A stretch of 64,000 nucleotides of DNA from Deinococcus sp. QL22 (GCF_023370075.1 NZ_CP097149.1:1427001-1491000), one strand, 5' to 3'; shown: positions 26,865-37,073, numbered from the stretch's first letter. The notes: generated by a model not told the origin, from the sequence alone. A program made the numbers and translations.

Positions 26865-29276
26865 ATGAGACTCGATCATTTTGCCACCGAGGGTTCCACC
26901 GTTCGCATCTGGGGAGACACCGATGTGGTGGTGGTCAGCGTGCCCCTGCCCGGCGTGCTGCGGCTGCGTCTGGCCCCCGAAGCGCGGGCGGGCACCTACA
27001 CCTTTCCCAAGTTGCCGCCCAAATCTTCGTTTGCCATCCGGCCCGACGCGGCGGCCCCTGAAGCCGTGCAGGTGCGCGAAGCAGGCGCGGAACTGGTCAT
27101 TCAGGGCGGCGGCCTGACCTGCCTGCTGAACCGCGAAACCGGAGCGTGGCTCGTGCTGGACGGCGACCCCCAGACCAGGCGCGTGCTGGCTCAGGCGGCC
27201 CTCTGGTCTGGAGAAGTGCCCAATGCCCGCGACGCGTTGGACGCTGAAGTGTTCGATTTGCAGCGCACCCGCCTCACGCTGGACGCCCCGCACGGCGCGG
27301 CCTACCTGGGCTTTGGCGAGCGCGTCGGCCCGATAGACAAACGCGGGATGCACCTTACCTTCTGGAACACCGACTGCTTCCCTCACCACACCGACACCGA
27401 TCCTTTGTATGTGTCGGTGCCGTTTACCACTGTCCTAGACACGGCGGGGCTGGCGCACGGCGTGTTTGTGGACGAGCCCTGGCGCATGGAAGCCGATGTG
27501 GCCCGCAGGCGTCCGGACGCGCTGACCTTCGCCTCGGCGGGGCCGGAACTGGATGTGTACGTGCTGGCAGGCCCGCGCCCCGCCGACGTGTTGCGCCGCT
27601 ACGCCGATCTGACCGGATACGCGCCGCTGCCGCCGCTGTGGGCGCTGGGAGCCGCCCAGAGTCGCTGGGGCTACAAAACCGCCGATGAACTCCGCGCTAT
27701 CGTGGCGGGCTACAGAGGGCGCGATCTGCCGCTGGACGCCCTCTACGTGGACATCGACTACATGGATGCCTACAAGGTCTGGACAGTTGACCGCCACCGT
27801 TTCCCCGACATGAAAGCCCTCGTGGGCGAGCTGTTGGAACAGGGCGTGCATCTGGTGCCCATCGTCGACCCCGGTGTGAAGGCCGAGCCCGGCTACGACG
27901 TGTATGACGAGGCGTTGGCCGGAGATCATCTGGTGCGTACGGCACGCGGCGACGTCTTGGTGGGCGAGGTCTGGCCCGATCCTGCCGTGTTCCCCGATTT
28001 CACGCGGCCAGAAGTGGTGGCGTGGTGGGGCAGCCGTCACAAGCTGTTTGCCGATCTGGGCATTTCGGGCCAGTGGAACGACATGAACGAACCCGCCTGC
28101 TTTTCGCTGCGGCAACCGCGAGTCACCGAAGGCAAAACCCTGCCCTACGACGCCCGGCACGGCACACGCCCCCATATCGAAGTCCATAACGCCTACGCCA
28201 ACGGCATGAGCGAGGCGTCCCGCGCCGGGTATGCCCAGTTCAGCCCGCACCTGCGCCCGTGGATTCTGACCCGCGCCGGATACGCCGGAATTCAGCGCCA
28301 CGCCACCGTCTGGACAGGCGACAACACCGCCACCTGGAGCCATTTGGCCCTCAGTTTGCCCATGATTCAGGGCCTCGGCCTCAGCGGGATTCCCTACGCC
28401 GCCGCCGATGTGGCGGGCTTTGCAGGCGATACCACCGGGGAACTGATGGCCCGCTGGTATCAGGTGGCGGTGGGCTATCCCTTTCTGCGAAACCACGCGG
28501 CCAGCGGCACCGCCGATCAGGAACCCTGGCGCTTTGGCGAACCCTTCCTGAACGCCATTCGCACCGCCCTGAACCTGAGGATGCAACTGCTGCCGTACCT
28601 GTACACGCTGGCGCACGAGGCCACCCGCAACGCCCTGCCGGTGATGCGCCCGCTGGCCCTGCACCACGCCGCCGACGCCGACGCCCTGCGCGAAGACACC
28701 CAGTATTTGCTGGGCGAAGGCTTGCTGGTTGCCCCTGTTCTACGGGCCGCTCATACGCGCCGCCTCGTTTATCTGCCCACAGGCAGCGAGTGGGCCGAAG
28801 TGTTCAATCTGGCCGAATTCGGAGCCGTACACGCGGGCGGCACGTACACAGTGGCCGACGCGCCCCTGAACGTGTTGCCGCTGTACCTCAAAGCTGGCCA
28901 CGCCATTCCCTTTGCTGCAACCGCTGCCCACACCACCGCCGCCCAGTGGCCGCGCCTGTCGTGGCTGGCCTTTGCGGGAGCTGACGGCTTCGTGGGCCAA
29001 CTCTACGAGGATGCCGGAAACGGCCCCGCCGACGCCCCCTCCCGCCTGACCCGGATTGTGGGTGAGCGCGAAGGCCAGAGCCTCACCATTCGCCGCGAAA
29101 GCCGGGGCGACTTGCCCGACTTTGGGCAGCGCGAAAGCCTGCACCTGATGGGCCTGAAGTCCGTGAGCAGTGTGCAGGGCGCAGCCAGCCACAGCTACGC
29201 AGACGGCCTCCTGCGCCTGTCGCTGCCTGCCGATTGGACGGAAATCAGGATCGAGGAAGAGGAGAGCGGGCAATAG
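26865..29276 (+). CDS. GH31 alpha-glucosidase family protein
   Basis: A 803-aa glycoside hydrolase that should release glucose (or xylose) from the non-reducing end of alpha-linked sugars. The GH31 nucleophile motif is present as GQWNDMNEP (about residue 408). HATVWTGDNTATW holds the acid/base Asp. The N-terminal beta domain contains YLGFGERVGPIDKRG, and the barrel opens PPLWALGAAQSRWGYK. No signal peptide is seen, so it is probably cytoplasmic. ATG 26865 follows TACCCT by 10 nt. The gene stands alone, divergent from mqnE. Confidence 0.93.
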   Translation: MRLDHFATEGSTVRIWGDTDVVVVSVPLPGVLRLRLAPEARAGTYTFPKLPPKSSFAIRPDAAAPEAVQVREAGAELVIQGGGLTCLLNRETGAWLVLDGDPQTRRVLAQAALWSGEVPNARDALDAEVFDLQRTRLTLDAPHGAAYLGFGERVGPIDKRGMHLTFWNTDCFPHHTDTDPLYVSVPFTTVLDTAGLAHGVFVDEPWRMEADVARRRPDALTFASAGPELDVYVLAGPRPADVLRRYADLTGYAPLPPLWALGAAQSRWGYKTADELRAIVAGYRGRDLPLDALYVDIDYMDAYKVWTVDRHRFPDMKALVGELLEQGVHLVPIVDPGVKAEPGYDVYDEALAGDHLVRTARGDVLVGEVWPDPAVFPDFTRPEVVAWWGSRHKLFADLGISGQWNDMNEPACFSLRQPRVTEGKTLPYDARHGTRPHIEVHNAYANGMSEASRAGYAQFSPHLRPWILTRAGYAGIQRHATVWTGDNTATWSHLALSLPMIQGLGLSGIPYAAADVAGFAGDTTGELMARWYQVAVGYPFLRNHAASGTADQEPWRFGEPFLNAIRTALNLRMQLLPYLYTLAHEATRNALPVMRPLALHHAADADALREDTQYLLGEGLLVAPVLRAAHTRRLVYLPTGSEWAEVFNLAEFGAVHAGGTYTVADAPLNVLPLYLKAGHAIPFAATAAHTTAAQWPRLSWLAFAGADGFVGQLYEDAGNGPADAPSRLTRIVGEREGQSLTIRRESRGDLPDFGQRESLHLMGLKSVSSVQGAASHSYADGLLRLSLPADWTEIRIEEEESGQ

Positions 29277-29294
29277 AACAGAGCGGAAGAGAGA

Positions 29295-29327
29295 ATGGCC
29301 CCCAGTCTGCACACGGCTGGGGGCCAT
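29295..29327. terminator. Bidirectional hairpin between convergent genes
   Basis: ATGGCCCCCAG / CTGGGGGCCAT is a perfect 11-bp stem with an 11-nt loop, between the GH31 gene and the convergent frameshifted gene. T runs are weak on both strands. Confidence 0.65.
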
Positions 29328-29341
29328 GTTGACAGCAGGCG

Positions 29342-29858
29342 CTACTTCACCCCGTGCAGTTGTACAGCGTCAATTTCCTCGTAGGTTCCCATGTTGTGGT
29401 TCGGATCAATCACGACTTTCACCGACTTCACGAGGTAGGCGGTTTTGGGAAAGGTGGCGATAAAATTGACGGTGTAGTTGGGCTGTGTGTTGTCCTTTCC
29501 GGCCCACACCTGATAGATCTTGCCCTGCGTGTCGATGGCAAAGATTTTCCGAACAAAACGCCGTAGGTGTGGCGCACCAGCACGGCGCTGGCATAGACCG
29601 GCTCCTTAAAACTGACCGTAAGCGACTGGGTCACGCCATTTTTTGTGGCGGCAGCCCACGCGGTCGCGTTGTATCCGTAAGCCATGGTGTTGGGTTCGAC
29701 CAATGCTTGCTTGGCCCCCAACTGTCGGCCCCATATTCAGAACTGCGTGTGACCACAGCGCTGGCCCACTGCTTCAGCAGAGGTGTTTGAGCCGATGCAG
29801 CGCCTAACAAGACACACAATCCAAGCAGCGAAACCACCCTATAGACCGGACGTTTCAT
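29342..29858 (-). pseudogene. Secreted protein gene with two frameshifts
   Basis: The start is intact (signal peptide MKRPVYRVVSLLGLCVLLGA, then SAQTPLLKQWASAVVTRSSE). The frame is lost at a run of five C (29715-29719) and again at four T (29546-29549). Adding one base at each site restores a single 172-aa protein. It would run through SWGAKQALVEPNT, NGVTQSLTVSFKEPVYASAV and IFAIDTQGKIYQVWAGKD to GTYEEIDAVQLHGVK. The pattern suggests an exported beta-sandwich (discoidin-like) binding protein. Both lesions are in homopolymers, so sequencing undercalls are as likely as real decay. Confidence 0.75.
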
Positions 29859-29938
29859 AAAGTCCCCTTTGAGACGAGGGGAGCAGGTAGACCGAGCATA
29901 CCCTTCCGGTGCCTCTCTGGAAGTGAAGATGGCGCGGT

Positions 29939-30928
29939 TCAAGACCTGGCGATGGGGGGGGATAGGGCCTGATCCAAACTGTCTTGCAAGTCGTTGAACC
30001 GGAGTAAATCCTCGATTTCGTCGGCCAGATCGGGGCCGTACTTGTAGGCTGCCCGCCCGCCCACCTGCCCGGTGCCGTACTTCTCTCGGTAGTTGGAAAC
30101 TGGGCGCTCATAAATGACGGCTTCGGCCAGCGCGTTGGTTTGGGGCAGGCGGGTGTTCAGGATGGGCGGCGTGGGTTCCCCATGTGGCGCGAAGGCGGTT
30201 TCCAGATCGGCAGGTAGACGCTCCAGCCCGCGCTTTTGCGTGCTGCTGTTGCTCTGGTACTTGGTAATGATCACGCCCAGACAGCTGATCTTCAGGCCCC
30301 TCTTGGCCTTCACGTCGGCCACCCGGTTCACAATTTGCGGCACGCCGTAGGTACTCATGCGGTCTGGGATGGTGGGAATCAGGTAATGGTCGCTGACTTC
30401 CAGGCCGTTCAGGGTCACGAAACCCAGATTGGGCGGGCAATCGATCAGCACGTAGTCGTAGGCCGAAAACAGCGGCGCGATGAACTTCCTGACCACTTCC
30501 ATCGGGCTGACGGCGTAGTGGCTGCGGGTGCTGATGTCCTGCATCCGGTCTTGTACGTCGATCAGGCGAATGGAACTGGGCGGCAGATCAACACGCCCAT
30601 ACTGCACGTCATCGGGCAATTGATCGATCATCTCGTGCTTGATCAGATTCAGGTTGCTGGCCCCCCGAATCACGGCGCGGGCCGGGTCAAAAATGGCCGT
30701 GCCGTTCACCTGATCCAGAAACAGGTGCGCCAGCGTTTGCCCCGCGTCGTCGGCCCGCATCCAGCGCTCCTCTCCGATCAGGGCCAAAGTTGCGTTGGTC
30801 TGCGGATCTAGGTCAAGCACCAGCACACGCTTTTGCCCCATGATCGCCAGCGTATCGGCCAGCATGACGGCAGTGGTAGTCTTGGCAACGCCGCCTTTCA
30901 GATAGATGAAACTCAGAACTTTGGTCAT
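29939..30928 (-). CDS. ParA/Soj-like ATPase without adjacent ParB
   Basis: A 329-aa P-loop ATPase of the ParA family, which positions DNA or protein cargo by dynamic DNA binding. The deviant Walker A KGGVAKTT (12-19), LDLDPQTNATLAL (Walker A' region) and VLIDCPPNLGFVTLNGL (Walker B) are all present. No ParB-like gene or parS site is nearby, so it may be an orphan that positions something other than the chromosome. ATG 30928 begins 3 bp after the peroxiredoxin stop, an operon arrangement. Confidence 0.88.
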   Translation of the reverse strand: MTKVLSFIYLKGGVAKTTTAVMLADTLAIMGQKRVLVLDLDPQTNATLALIGEERWMRADDAGQTLAHLFLDQVNGTAIFDPARAVIRGASNLNLIKHEMIDQLPDDVQYGRVDLPPSSIRLIDVQDRMQDISTRSHYAVSPMEVVRKFIAPLFSAYDYVLIDCPPNLGFVTLNGLEVSDHYLIPTIPDRMSTYGVPQIVNRVADVKAKRGLKISCLGVIITKYQSNSSTQKRGLERLPADLETAFAPHGEPTPPILNTRLPQTNALAEAVIYERPVSNYREKYGTGQVGGRAAYKYGPDLADEIEDLLRFNDLQDSLDQALSPPIARS

Positions 30929-30931
30929 CAA

Positions 30932-31387
30932 TTACAGGGCTTTGATCTGGTTCAGCACCACTTCGGGGCGCACCGTGTAGTCTCCGGTGGCTTTTTCTAC
31001 GTGCTCAAAACGCACCACGCCCTCTTTGTCGATCAGAAACACGGCGCGGGTGCTGATGCCGCGTTCGTCGATTGCCACGCCGTACAGGCGGGCCACCGTC
31101 AGCGTCATATCGGCCAGCAGCGGCACTTCTATACCGTATTCGGCGGCCCAGGCGCGGTGGGCATGCACGCTGTCACGGTTCACGCCCAGAATCACGGCTC
31201 CGGCATCGGCAAAATCATCTTGCCGCCCGCTGTATTCCGGCAGTTGCATGGAGCAGACCGGGCTGAAGTCCAGCGGATAAAACACCAGTACCACGTGCTT
31301 TTGACCCCGGTAGCTGCTGAGGGTCACGGGGTCGCCCACCGACGACGGCAGGGTGAAATCGGGGGCAGGTTGTCCAAGCAGGCTCAT
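30932..31387 (-). CDS. Peroxiredoxin (AhpC/TSA, BCP-like)
   Basis: A 151-aa thiol peroxidase that reduces peroxides. The active site is FYPLDFSPVCSMQLPEYSG, with the peroxidatic Cys near residue 47 and a Ser in the usual Thr position; no second conserved resolving Cys is obvious, pointing to a 1-Cys mechanism or a small-thiol partner. It has AVFLIDKEGVVRFEHV and the full thioredoxin fold. TAGACT lies 7 nt before ATG 31387. It precedes an orphan ParA gene by 3 bp. Confidence 0.92.
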   Translation of the reverse strand: MSLLGQPAPDFTLPSSVGDPVTLSSYRGQKHVVLVFYPLDFSPVCSMQLPEYSGRQDDFADAGAVILGVNRDSVHAHRAWAAEYGIEVPLLADMTLTVARLYGVAIDERGISTRAVFLIDKEGVVRFEHVEKATGDYTVRPEVVLNQIKAL

Positions 31388-31394
31388 GCGCCAG

Positions 31395-31400
31395 AGTCTA
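31395..31400 (-). promoter_or_regulatory. Leaderless -10 box TAGACT
   Basis: TAGACT is 7 nt before ATG 31387 of the peroxiredoxin gene, which excludes the long upstream in-frame extension. Confidence 0.55.
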
Positions 31401-31591
31401 GCGGGCGGCGGCATGGGCGTTGTGCGGGAATCTGCCTTCTGCGGTACGCCTTCATGCCACCTGAAGAGTATGCATTCTTGCTTTGAACTGCGTCCCATTT
31501 CCCCGTTCAGTGCGTGCCTTTGGCTTAGGCTGGGCCAGTACCGTCCCCAAGATGTATCGATTCCCCGGAAGACGGCGCAGGAGGATCACCG

Positions 31592-32698
31592 ATGGCTGAA
31601 GTTATGCCCCCCAATATGCTGAATGACCGCCCGCGCACGCCTGCCGGGATGCTCAGCAATGCTGAAAAAGACCGCCTGATCGAACGTGGCTTCCTTGGCC
31701 TGTACCGCTGGTATACCGCCCGCAGCCAGGAAACCCGCAACTGGAACGCCGACCGGAGCTTCGACTGGCGTGCCATGAACCAGAACCTGCCCCCCGAACT
31801 CATCACGGTCATTCAGGGCTTTTTTGCCGTGGAGCAGTACGCGCCCGACTTCACCTCCAGCCTGATTCATCTGGTCAGGCGCTCGCATGGCCGCAGCCAC
31901 TTTCAGATGCGCTGGGGCAGTGAGGAAGAAAAGCACGCCGATGCCTGGGAAAACGCGGTGCTGTTCAGCGGCCAGCGGACTCCTGCGTGGATCGAGGACT
32001 ATAAGCACCGCCTGAAGTCCCAGACCTGGGAACTGCCCTTTCCCGACGCTATTCACAACCTCGTGTACACCGTGTTTCAGGAGCGGGCCACCCAGCTGAA
32101 CTACCTGAACATGATGAAAATCGCGCAGGGCAAGAGCGACAAGCCGCACCTGAAAGGCATCGTTGACCCCGTGCTGGCGAAAGTCGCTCAGACCATCGCC
32201 GTAGACGAGGCCGCGCACTATAACTTCTTCCTCGAAGGCGCACGGATGTACCTGTACTACTACCCGGAGCGCACCCTGGAAGCGATCCGCAACGTGATCG
32301 GTATGTTCTCCATGCCCGCCGCCACCCTGATCCCCGACTGGCGCGAGTTCTCGGAAACCGTGTACCGCGCAGGCATCTACGGCCCCCGCGATTTCAACCG
32401 CGACGTGATGCAGGTGGCCTTCCGCAACCTCGGCATTGAGAGCCGCAAATCGCTGGAAGAAGGGATTCGCAAAACCCGTGAGGTTCCCGATTTCGAGGGC
32501 GGCAACTTCGGCACCACCGCTATCTGGGACACCTTCGATTACGGCCAGGTGGAAGGCGACGTGAAGCGCCTGCACGTGAAGATCGAGGAATACGAGAAGG
32601 GCATCGGCTTCGACCTGTACGATCCGACCACCTTTATCGCCAATCCCGCCGTGCCCAAGTCGGCCTCCACCGATGACGGGCAGGCCGCCGACGACTGA
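31592..32698 (+). CDS. Acyl-ACP desaturase-like diiron enzyme
   Basis: A 368-aa soluble diiron protein of the FA_desaturase_2 family, which inserts a double bond into acyl-ACP chains and so tunes membrane fluidity. Iron-ligand helices are visible: GSEEEKHADAWENAV (E-E-x-x-H type) and TIAVDEAAHYNFFLEG (D-E-x-x-H). A further Glu lies in FAVEQYAPDF. AGGAGG 8 nt before ATG 31592 is an excellent ribosome-binding site. The gene ends in a strong terminator. The ferredoxin partner is not in the window. Confidence 0.88.
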   Translation: MAEVMPPNMLNDRPRTPAGMLSNAEKDRLIERGFLGLYRWYTARSQETRNWNADRSFDWRAMNQNLPPELITVIQGFFAVEQYAPDFTSSLIHLVRRSHGRSHFQMRWGSEEEKHADAWENAVLFSGQRTPAWIEDYKHRLKSQTWELPFPDAIHNLVYTVFQERATQLNYLNMMKIAQGKSDKPHLKGIVDPVLAKVAQTIAVDEAAHYNFFLEGARMYLYYYPERTLEAIRNVIGMFSMPAATLIPDWREFSETVYRAGIYGPRDFNRDVMQVAFRNLGIESRKSLEEGIRKTREVPDFEGGNFGTTAIWDTFDYGQVEGDVKRLHVKIEEYEKGIGFDLYDPTTFIANPAVPKSASTDDGQAADD

Positions 32699-32728
32699 TC
32701 GGGCTTGTCGGAGAAAAGAACAGAAGGG

Positions 32729-32763
32729 ATGGCCTGCGGCAGAGTTCGCGGGCCATTTTTTTT
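32729..32763 (+). terminator. Rho-independent terminator after desaturase
   Basis: ATGGCCTGCG pairs with CGCGGGCCAT (10 bp, one T-G), 8-nt loop, then eight T residues. It is one of the clearest terminators in the window. Confidence 0.92.
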
Positions 32764-32964
32764 GCAGTCTCTCCGTTCCACTCCCCTCACCGCCCGCCCA
32801 AATCTCCGGCATCGGGCTGGGGGTAAGAGCGGGGGATAGGGGCTGGTTTAAGGGCCTGCGTCTATACCGCTGCTAAGTCCCTCGCAGTCAAGCTTTGGTT
32901 TTACCGAGCAGAGCGAGAAACGAAGAAAGACCAAAATTTGAGTAGCCGTGCCCTTCCTCGACCC

Positions 32965-33843
<879 letters not shown>

Positions 33844-33850
33844 GCCAGCC

Positions 33851-33856
33851 ACTGTA
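33851..33856 (-). promoter_or_regulatory. Leaderless -10 box TACAGT
   Basis: TACAGT is 7 nt before GTG 33843; it supports that start for the hexapeptide transferase. Confidence 0.45.
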
Positions 33857-34040
33857 CCGCGCAAACCAGTTTAAGAAGTAGGAGTGCTTAGACCTTCTCT
33901 GCACAAAGCCGTCACCCAGTGGGGCACGCCCAGGGGGCAAGGGGTTGGCCGAATGGGGCGCTGGCGTGGATCGGCCCGCTTCGGATCAGCTCACTTTGAA
34001 TCGGTGCTGTGCCGTGCCCTTGCCCTAGAATGGGGGCGTT

Positions 34041-34637
34041 ATGCCCGTCCTCATTGCCGCCTTCGCCTATCTGCTGGGATCGTTGGTGGCGGGCATCCTC
34101 TATTCACGCGCCCTCGGCCAGGACATCCGTGACCGAGACCTGCCGGGCGGAAGCGGCACAGTGCGGCAATATGGGCGCTGGGCAGGCATCGCCGTCACAC
34201 TGGCCGATACGGCGAAGGGGCTGGCCGCCGTGTGGCTGACCCAGTTGGTGGCCCCCGAATGGACGGCGGTCGCTGCATTTTTCGTGGTGCTGGGGCACTG
34301 CTACCCGGTCTTTTTCGGCTTTCGGGGGGGCGTGGGCATCGGGCCGTTTATGGGCGCGCTCCTGGCGGTGGCTCCGGTGACCATTCTGGGTATCGTGGGC
34401 ATGGGACTGGTCATCATGCCGCTGTACAAGGCCACCCTGCAACAGCGCCTGAAACTGAATGCCGTGCCCTTTGCCACCGTGATCGTGCTGCCGCTGGGCG
34501 TGCTGCTGGCGCTGCGGTACGGCGGCCTGCCCGAATTGCTGGCAGGCGCGGCGGCCATGACCATCCGCACGGTTCACCTGATGATTGCGCCGCCTGTACG
34601 TCCCGGCGGAGCCACGAGCAGCGAGACCAAAGCGTGA
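34041..34637 (+). CDS. PlsY-like membrane protein, key glycine-rich loop altered
   Basis: A 198-aa multi-pass protein related to PlsY, the acyl-phosphate:glycerol-3-phosphate acyltransferase of phospholipid synthesis. Loop 1 is GGSGTVRQYGRWAG with DTAKG; loop 2 is LGHCYPVFFGFRGGVGI. In PlsY the second loop reads GGKG, so the Lys is lost (GGVG), and loop 1 lacks the usual Asn residues. It may be a divergent or inactive paralogue. TAGAAT lies 9 nt before ATG 34041. The stop overlaps the next gene by 4 bp (GTGA). Confidence 0.78.
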   Translation: MPVLIAAFAYLLGSLVAGILYSRALGQDIRDRDLPGGSGTVRQYGRWAGIAVTLADTAKGLAAVWLTQLVAPEWTAVAAFFVVLGHCYPVFFGFRGGVGIGPFMGALLAVAPVTILGIVGMGLVIMPLYKATLQQRLKLNAVPFATVIVLPLGVLLALRYGGLPELLAGAAAMTIRTVHLMIAPPVRPGGATSSETKA

Positions 34638-36787
34638 GCCGAAGCCGTTCACAACTCGTTTGTTTGTCTGGCCTGTTTGCCCTCCTGACCCTGCCCGCTC
34701 TGGCCGGAGCCGACGCCGTGCTGGAAGGCCGAACTCTGCGCTACGAAGACGGGCCGCGCCTGCTGTGGCAGCGCACCTATCCGGCGGCGCTGGGCGACCT
34801 GACCGGGCCGCTGAACGTGGGCAACCTGACCTACCTCGGTGTGGGGCCACAGGTGTATGTGCTGAACGCCGACAGCACCGTGCAGGCCCGCGTAGACCTT
34901 CCCGGCATGGTCACATCGCTGGATGCCAGCAGCGGCACCGTGCGCGTGACCACGCAGGGCGACGGCTACACCGAGCGCTTTACCCTGGGCGACGCTGCAC
35001 AGGGCGCACCTGTTCAGGAGCGGGTGGTGCCGCCGCCCAATCCCGAAATTACGGGTTGGCTGGCCCGCGCCGCCGACGCCGTACCTCAGGCCCAACTGGC
35101 GCAGGCGGGCGCACAAGACCCCACCAACCCCTTTACCGCGCTGCGTCAGGCCAACCTGGCCAACATTCAGGGCGACACGTTTTCGGCTCTTAGTGCGGTG
35201 CGGCGTGCCCTGAGTGCCCAGATGCCGTTTCCGGCGTGGGTGATGCTGGCGGCCCGGCTGGACAGTGCAGGCTTTCCAGCGGCGGCAAATCTGGCCCTTG
35301 ACCGCGCCAAGCGTGACGCTGCCGAGCGCGGTTTCGACCCCGAAATCAGCGTGAGCCGGGCCACCCTGAGCGCCTACGGCAATCCCAGCGGCTACGTGGG
35401 GACGCTGCTGGCCCAGAACCGCCTGACGCGGGTGGGCGCGTGGCTGGCCTACCTGCGAGAACTGCATCCCCGGTTCGAGGGCGGCCCGGCCCTGTACCTG
35501 CGGTACGCCGACCTGTTGGAAGCCCAGGGGCGCGGCGGCGAGGCCGAGGAATGGCGGCAATTTACCCGCACGCTGCGGGCGGGCACACTGTACAACCTGG
35601 GGCCAGACGGCACCGGGCAGGTGCGCGACGCAGCCCGCCTGGTCACGCTGGCCCTGCTGCTGGCGTTGGCGGCTTCCTTTGCGGCGCTGGTGGCCCGGGC
35701 GTGGCGGGTTCAGGGCGAAGATACCCGCCCGTTGGGGGGGCGCTGGCGTTCCGTGCTGCGCCGTCCGTTGTCGCGGGCGCGGCGCAACACGCTGGCTTAT
35801 GCGTCGTTCGGGGAACGGCTGGTGCTGGTCACGCTGGCCCTGGGGCTGGTGGCGGCGGTGGGCGGCTGGCAATGGACGAATCACACCGGGCAGGGCCTTC
35901 GGGCGGCGGCCCTGACATCGGGCACGTATGGCGGCGGCTGGGTCACGGCCCGCCTGAGCGACCTGAATCTTCGCCCCAGCCCCGACGCGGCACTCCTGGC
36001 GGGCCTGTCTGCCCAACTGGACGGAGACGACAGCGTGGCCCGCGCCCAGTACACCCGAGCTCAGGACACCCGTGCCCAGACGGCTGGCGCTGGCCCAGAT
36101 GCCTGCGCCCTGAACAACCTCGGCGTCATTGCGGCCCAGCGCGGCGACGTGCCCCAATCCCGCGAAAGCTACCGCGCGGCGCTGGCGATCCGGCCTGATC
36201 TGGCCGCCGCCGCCTTCAATCTGGGCCTGAATCCCGGCACACCCGGCACGGCGTTTCAGCAGCAGTACCGCCCCGGCCAGCCCCGCCTGTGTTACCCCGA
36301 CCAGCGCAGTCTGGCCCGCGCGGTCAGCGGCGACCTCAGCGTGACCCTGCGCCGCGACCTTGCTCAGCCGTTGGCCCTCCTGAGCGATGCTCCCGGCCAG
36401 AGCGCCCGCCTCGGCGCGGCCCTGCTGGGGGCGCTGGCCCTCTTGGCCGCCATCGCCTTTACCCTCCTGATTCCCCGCGCCGCCACCGACGCCCGCCTGC
36501 GCCGCCCCGCCGTTTACCGCGTGCTGGCGCTGCTGCTGCCCGGCGCGGCCCTGCTGGAAGGTGCGTGGGGCGGCGTGCTGCTGCTGGCGTGGGGGGCAAC
36601 GCTGGCGGCTTTGGCTCCCCTCACTGGCCTCATCGCCTACGCCCAACTGCTCGACCCGGCCCAAATTACGACCCGCAATCTGCTGCTGGCTGTCCTGATC
36701 GGCGTGTATGCCCTCAATACCTTGGTATTCGCCCTGATTGAACTGCGCCACGCCCGCAGTACACGCAGGGAACGGGCGGAGCGCTGA
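34634..36787 (+). CDS. Large membrane protein with TPR segment, unknown function
   Basis: A 717-aa protein starting at GTG 34634, overlapping the PlsY-like gene stop. A signal peptide (about 1-26, ending LTLPALAGA) leads into a beta-rich domain (27-130). Helical repeats follow, then two membrane segments (about 338-360 and 398-416), and a TPR-like unit (DACALNNLGVIAAQRGDVPQSRESYRAALAIRPD, about 495-530). The C-terminus has at least four further membrane helices. I recognise no enzyme motif. Coupling to a PlsY-like protein hints at envelope or lipid work; this is inference. Confidence 0.75.
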   Translation: MSRSRSQLVCLSGLFALLTLPALAGADAVLEGRTLRYEDGPRLLWQRTYPAALGDLTGPLNVGNLTYLGVGPQVYVLNADSTVQARVDLPGMVTSLDASSGTVRVTTQGDGYTERFTLGDAAQGAPVQERVVPPPNPEITGWLARAADAVPQAQLAQAGAQDPTNPFTALRQANLANIQGDTFSALSAVRRALSAQMPFPAWVMLAARLDSAGFPAAANLALDRAKRDAAERGFDPEISVSRATLSAYGNPSGYVGTLLAQNRLTRVGAWLAYLRELHPRFEGGPALYLRYADLLEAQGRGGEAEEWRQFTRTLRAGTLYNLGPDGTGQVRDAARLVTLALLLALAASFAALVARAWRVQGEDTRPLGGRWRSVLRRPLSRARRNTLAYASFGERLVLVTLALGLVAAVGGWQWTNHTGQGLRAAALTSGTYGGGWVTARLSDLNLRPSPDAALLAGLSAQLDGDDSVARAQYTRAQDTRAQTAGAGPDACALNNLGVIAAQRGDVPQSRESYRAALAIRPDLAAAAFNLGLNPGTPGTAFQQQYRPGQPRLCYPDQRSLARAVSGDLSVTLRRDLAQPLALLSDAPGQSARLGAALLGALALLAAIAFTLLIPRAATDARLRRPAVYRVLALLLPGAALLEGAWGGVLLLAWGATLAALAPLTGLIAYAQLLDPAQITTRNLLLAVLIGVYALNTLVFALIELRHARSTRRERAER

Positions 36788-36896
36788 GGAGCGGCGGGTG
36801 CGAGAGTGGAGGGAACACCGTAAGCATCTGGTTATGGCGATAAGAAAAATGTAGGGCGGGAGCAAGCGGAACGCAGGAGTGCTGTATTGGGGACTC

Positions 36897-37073
36897 ATGG
36901 GTTTTTCAACTCTGGCTACGCTGGCACTTCTTCTGCTCATTATAGGGGCCGCTGTATGGACTTTAGGAGGCCACAAGAAAAGCCAACGTGAACAAACTGT
37001 TGGAAAAACTCTGATCGCGTTGGGAATCCTGGCTCTCCTTGGCCTGATGGGATTTGTTTATATTTTGGCCTGA
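36897..37073 (+). CDS. Small two-helix membrane protein, 58 aa
   Basis: Two hydrophobic segments (about residues 4-24 and 39-57) are joined by a charged loop (GGHKKSQREQT). There is no family match. ATG 36897 follows GGGGA by 3 nt. A GTG at 36879 would add six residues (MLYWGL) and has AGGAG overlapping it, so the start is uncertain. Base composition is lower in GC than the neighbouring genes. It stands alone between two larger genes; the 247 bp after it hold no gene. Confidence 0.5.
   Translation: MGFSTLATLALLLLIIGAAVWTLGGHKKSQREQTVGKTLIALGILALLGLMGFVYILA

Noticed and set aside
27435..28667. 410-codon frame antisense to the GH31 gene, and 34649-36976 antisense to the TPR membrane gene
   Set aside because: Both lie wholly opposite well-supported genes and give His/Gly/Gln/Ala-rich products.
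33844..34040. Small frame 33884-34132 before the PlsY-like gene
   Set aside because: Arg/Gly-rich, overlaps the real start of the PlsY-like gene in another frame, and no start signal.
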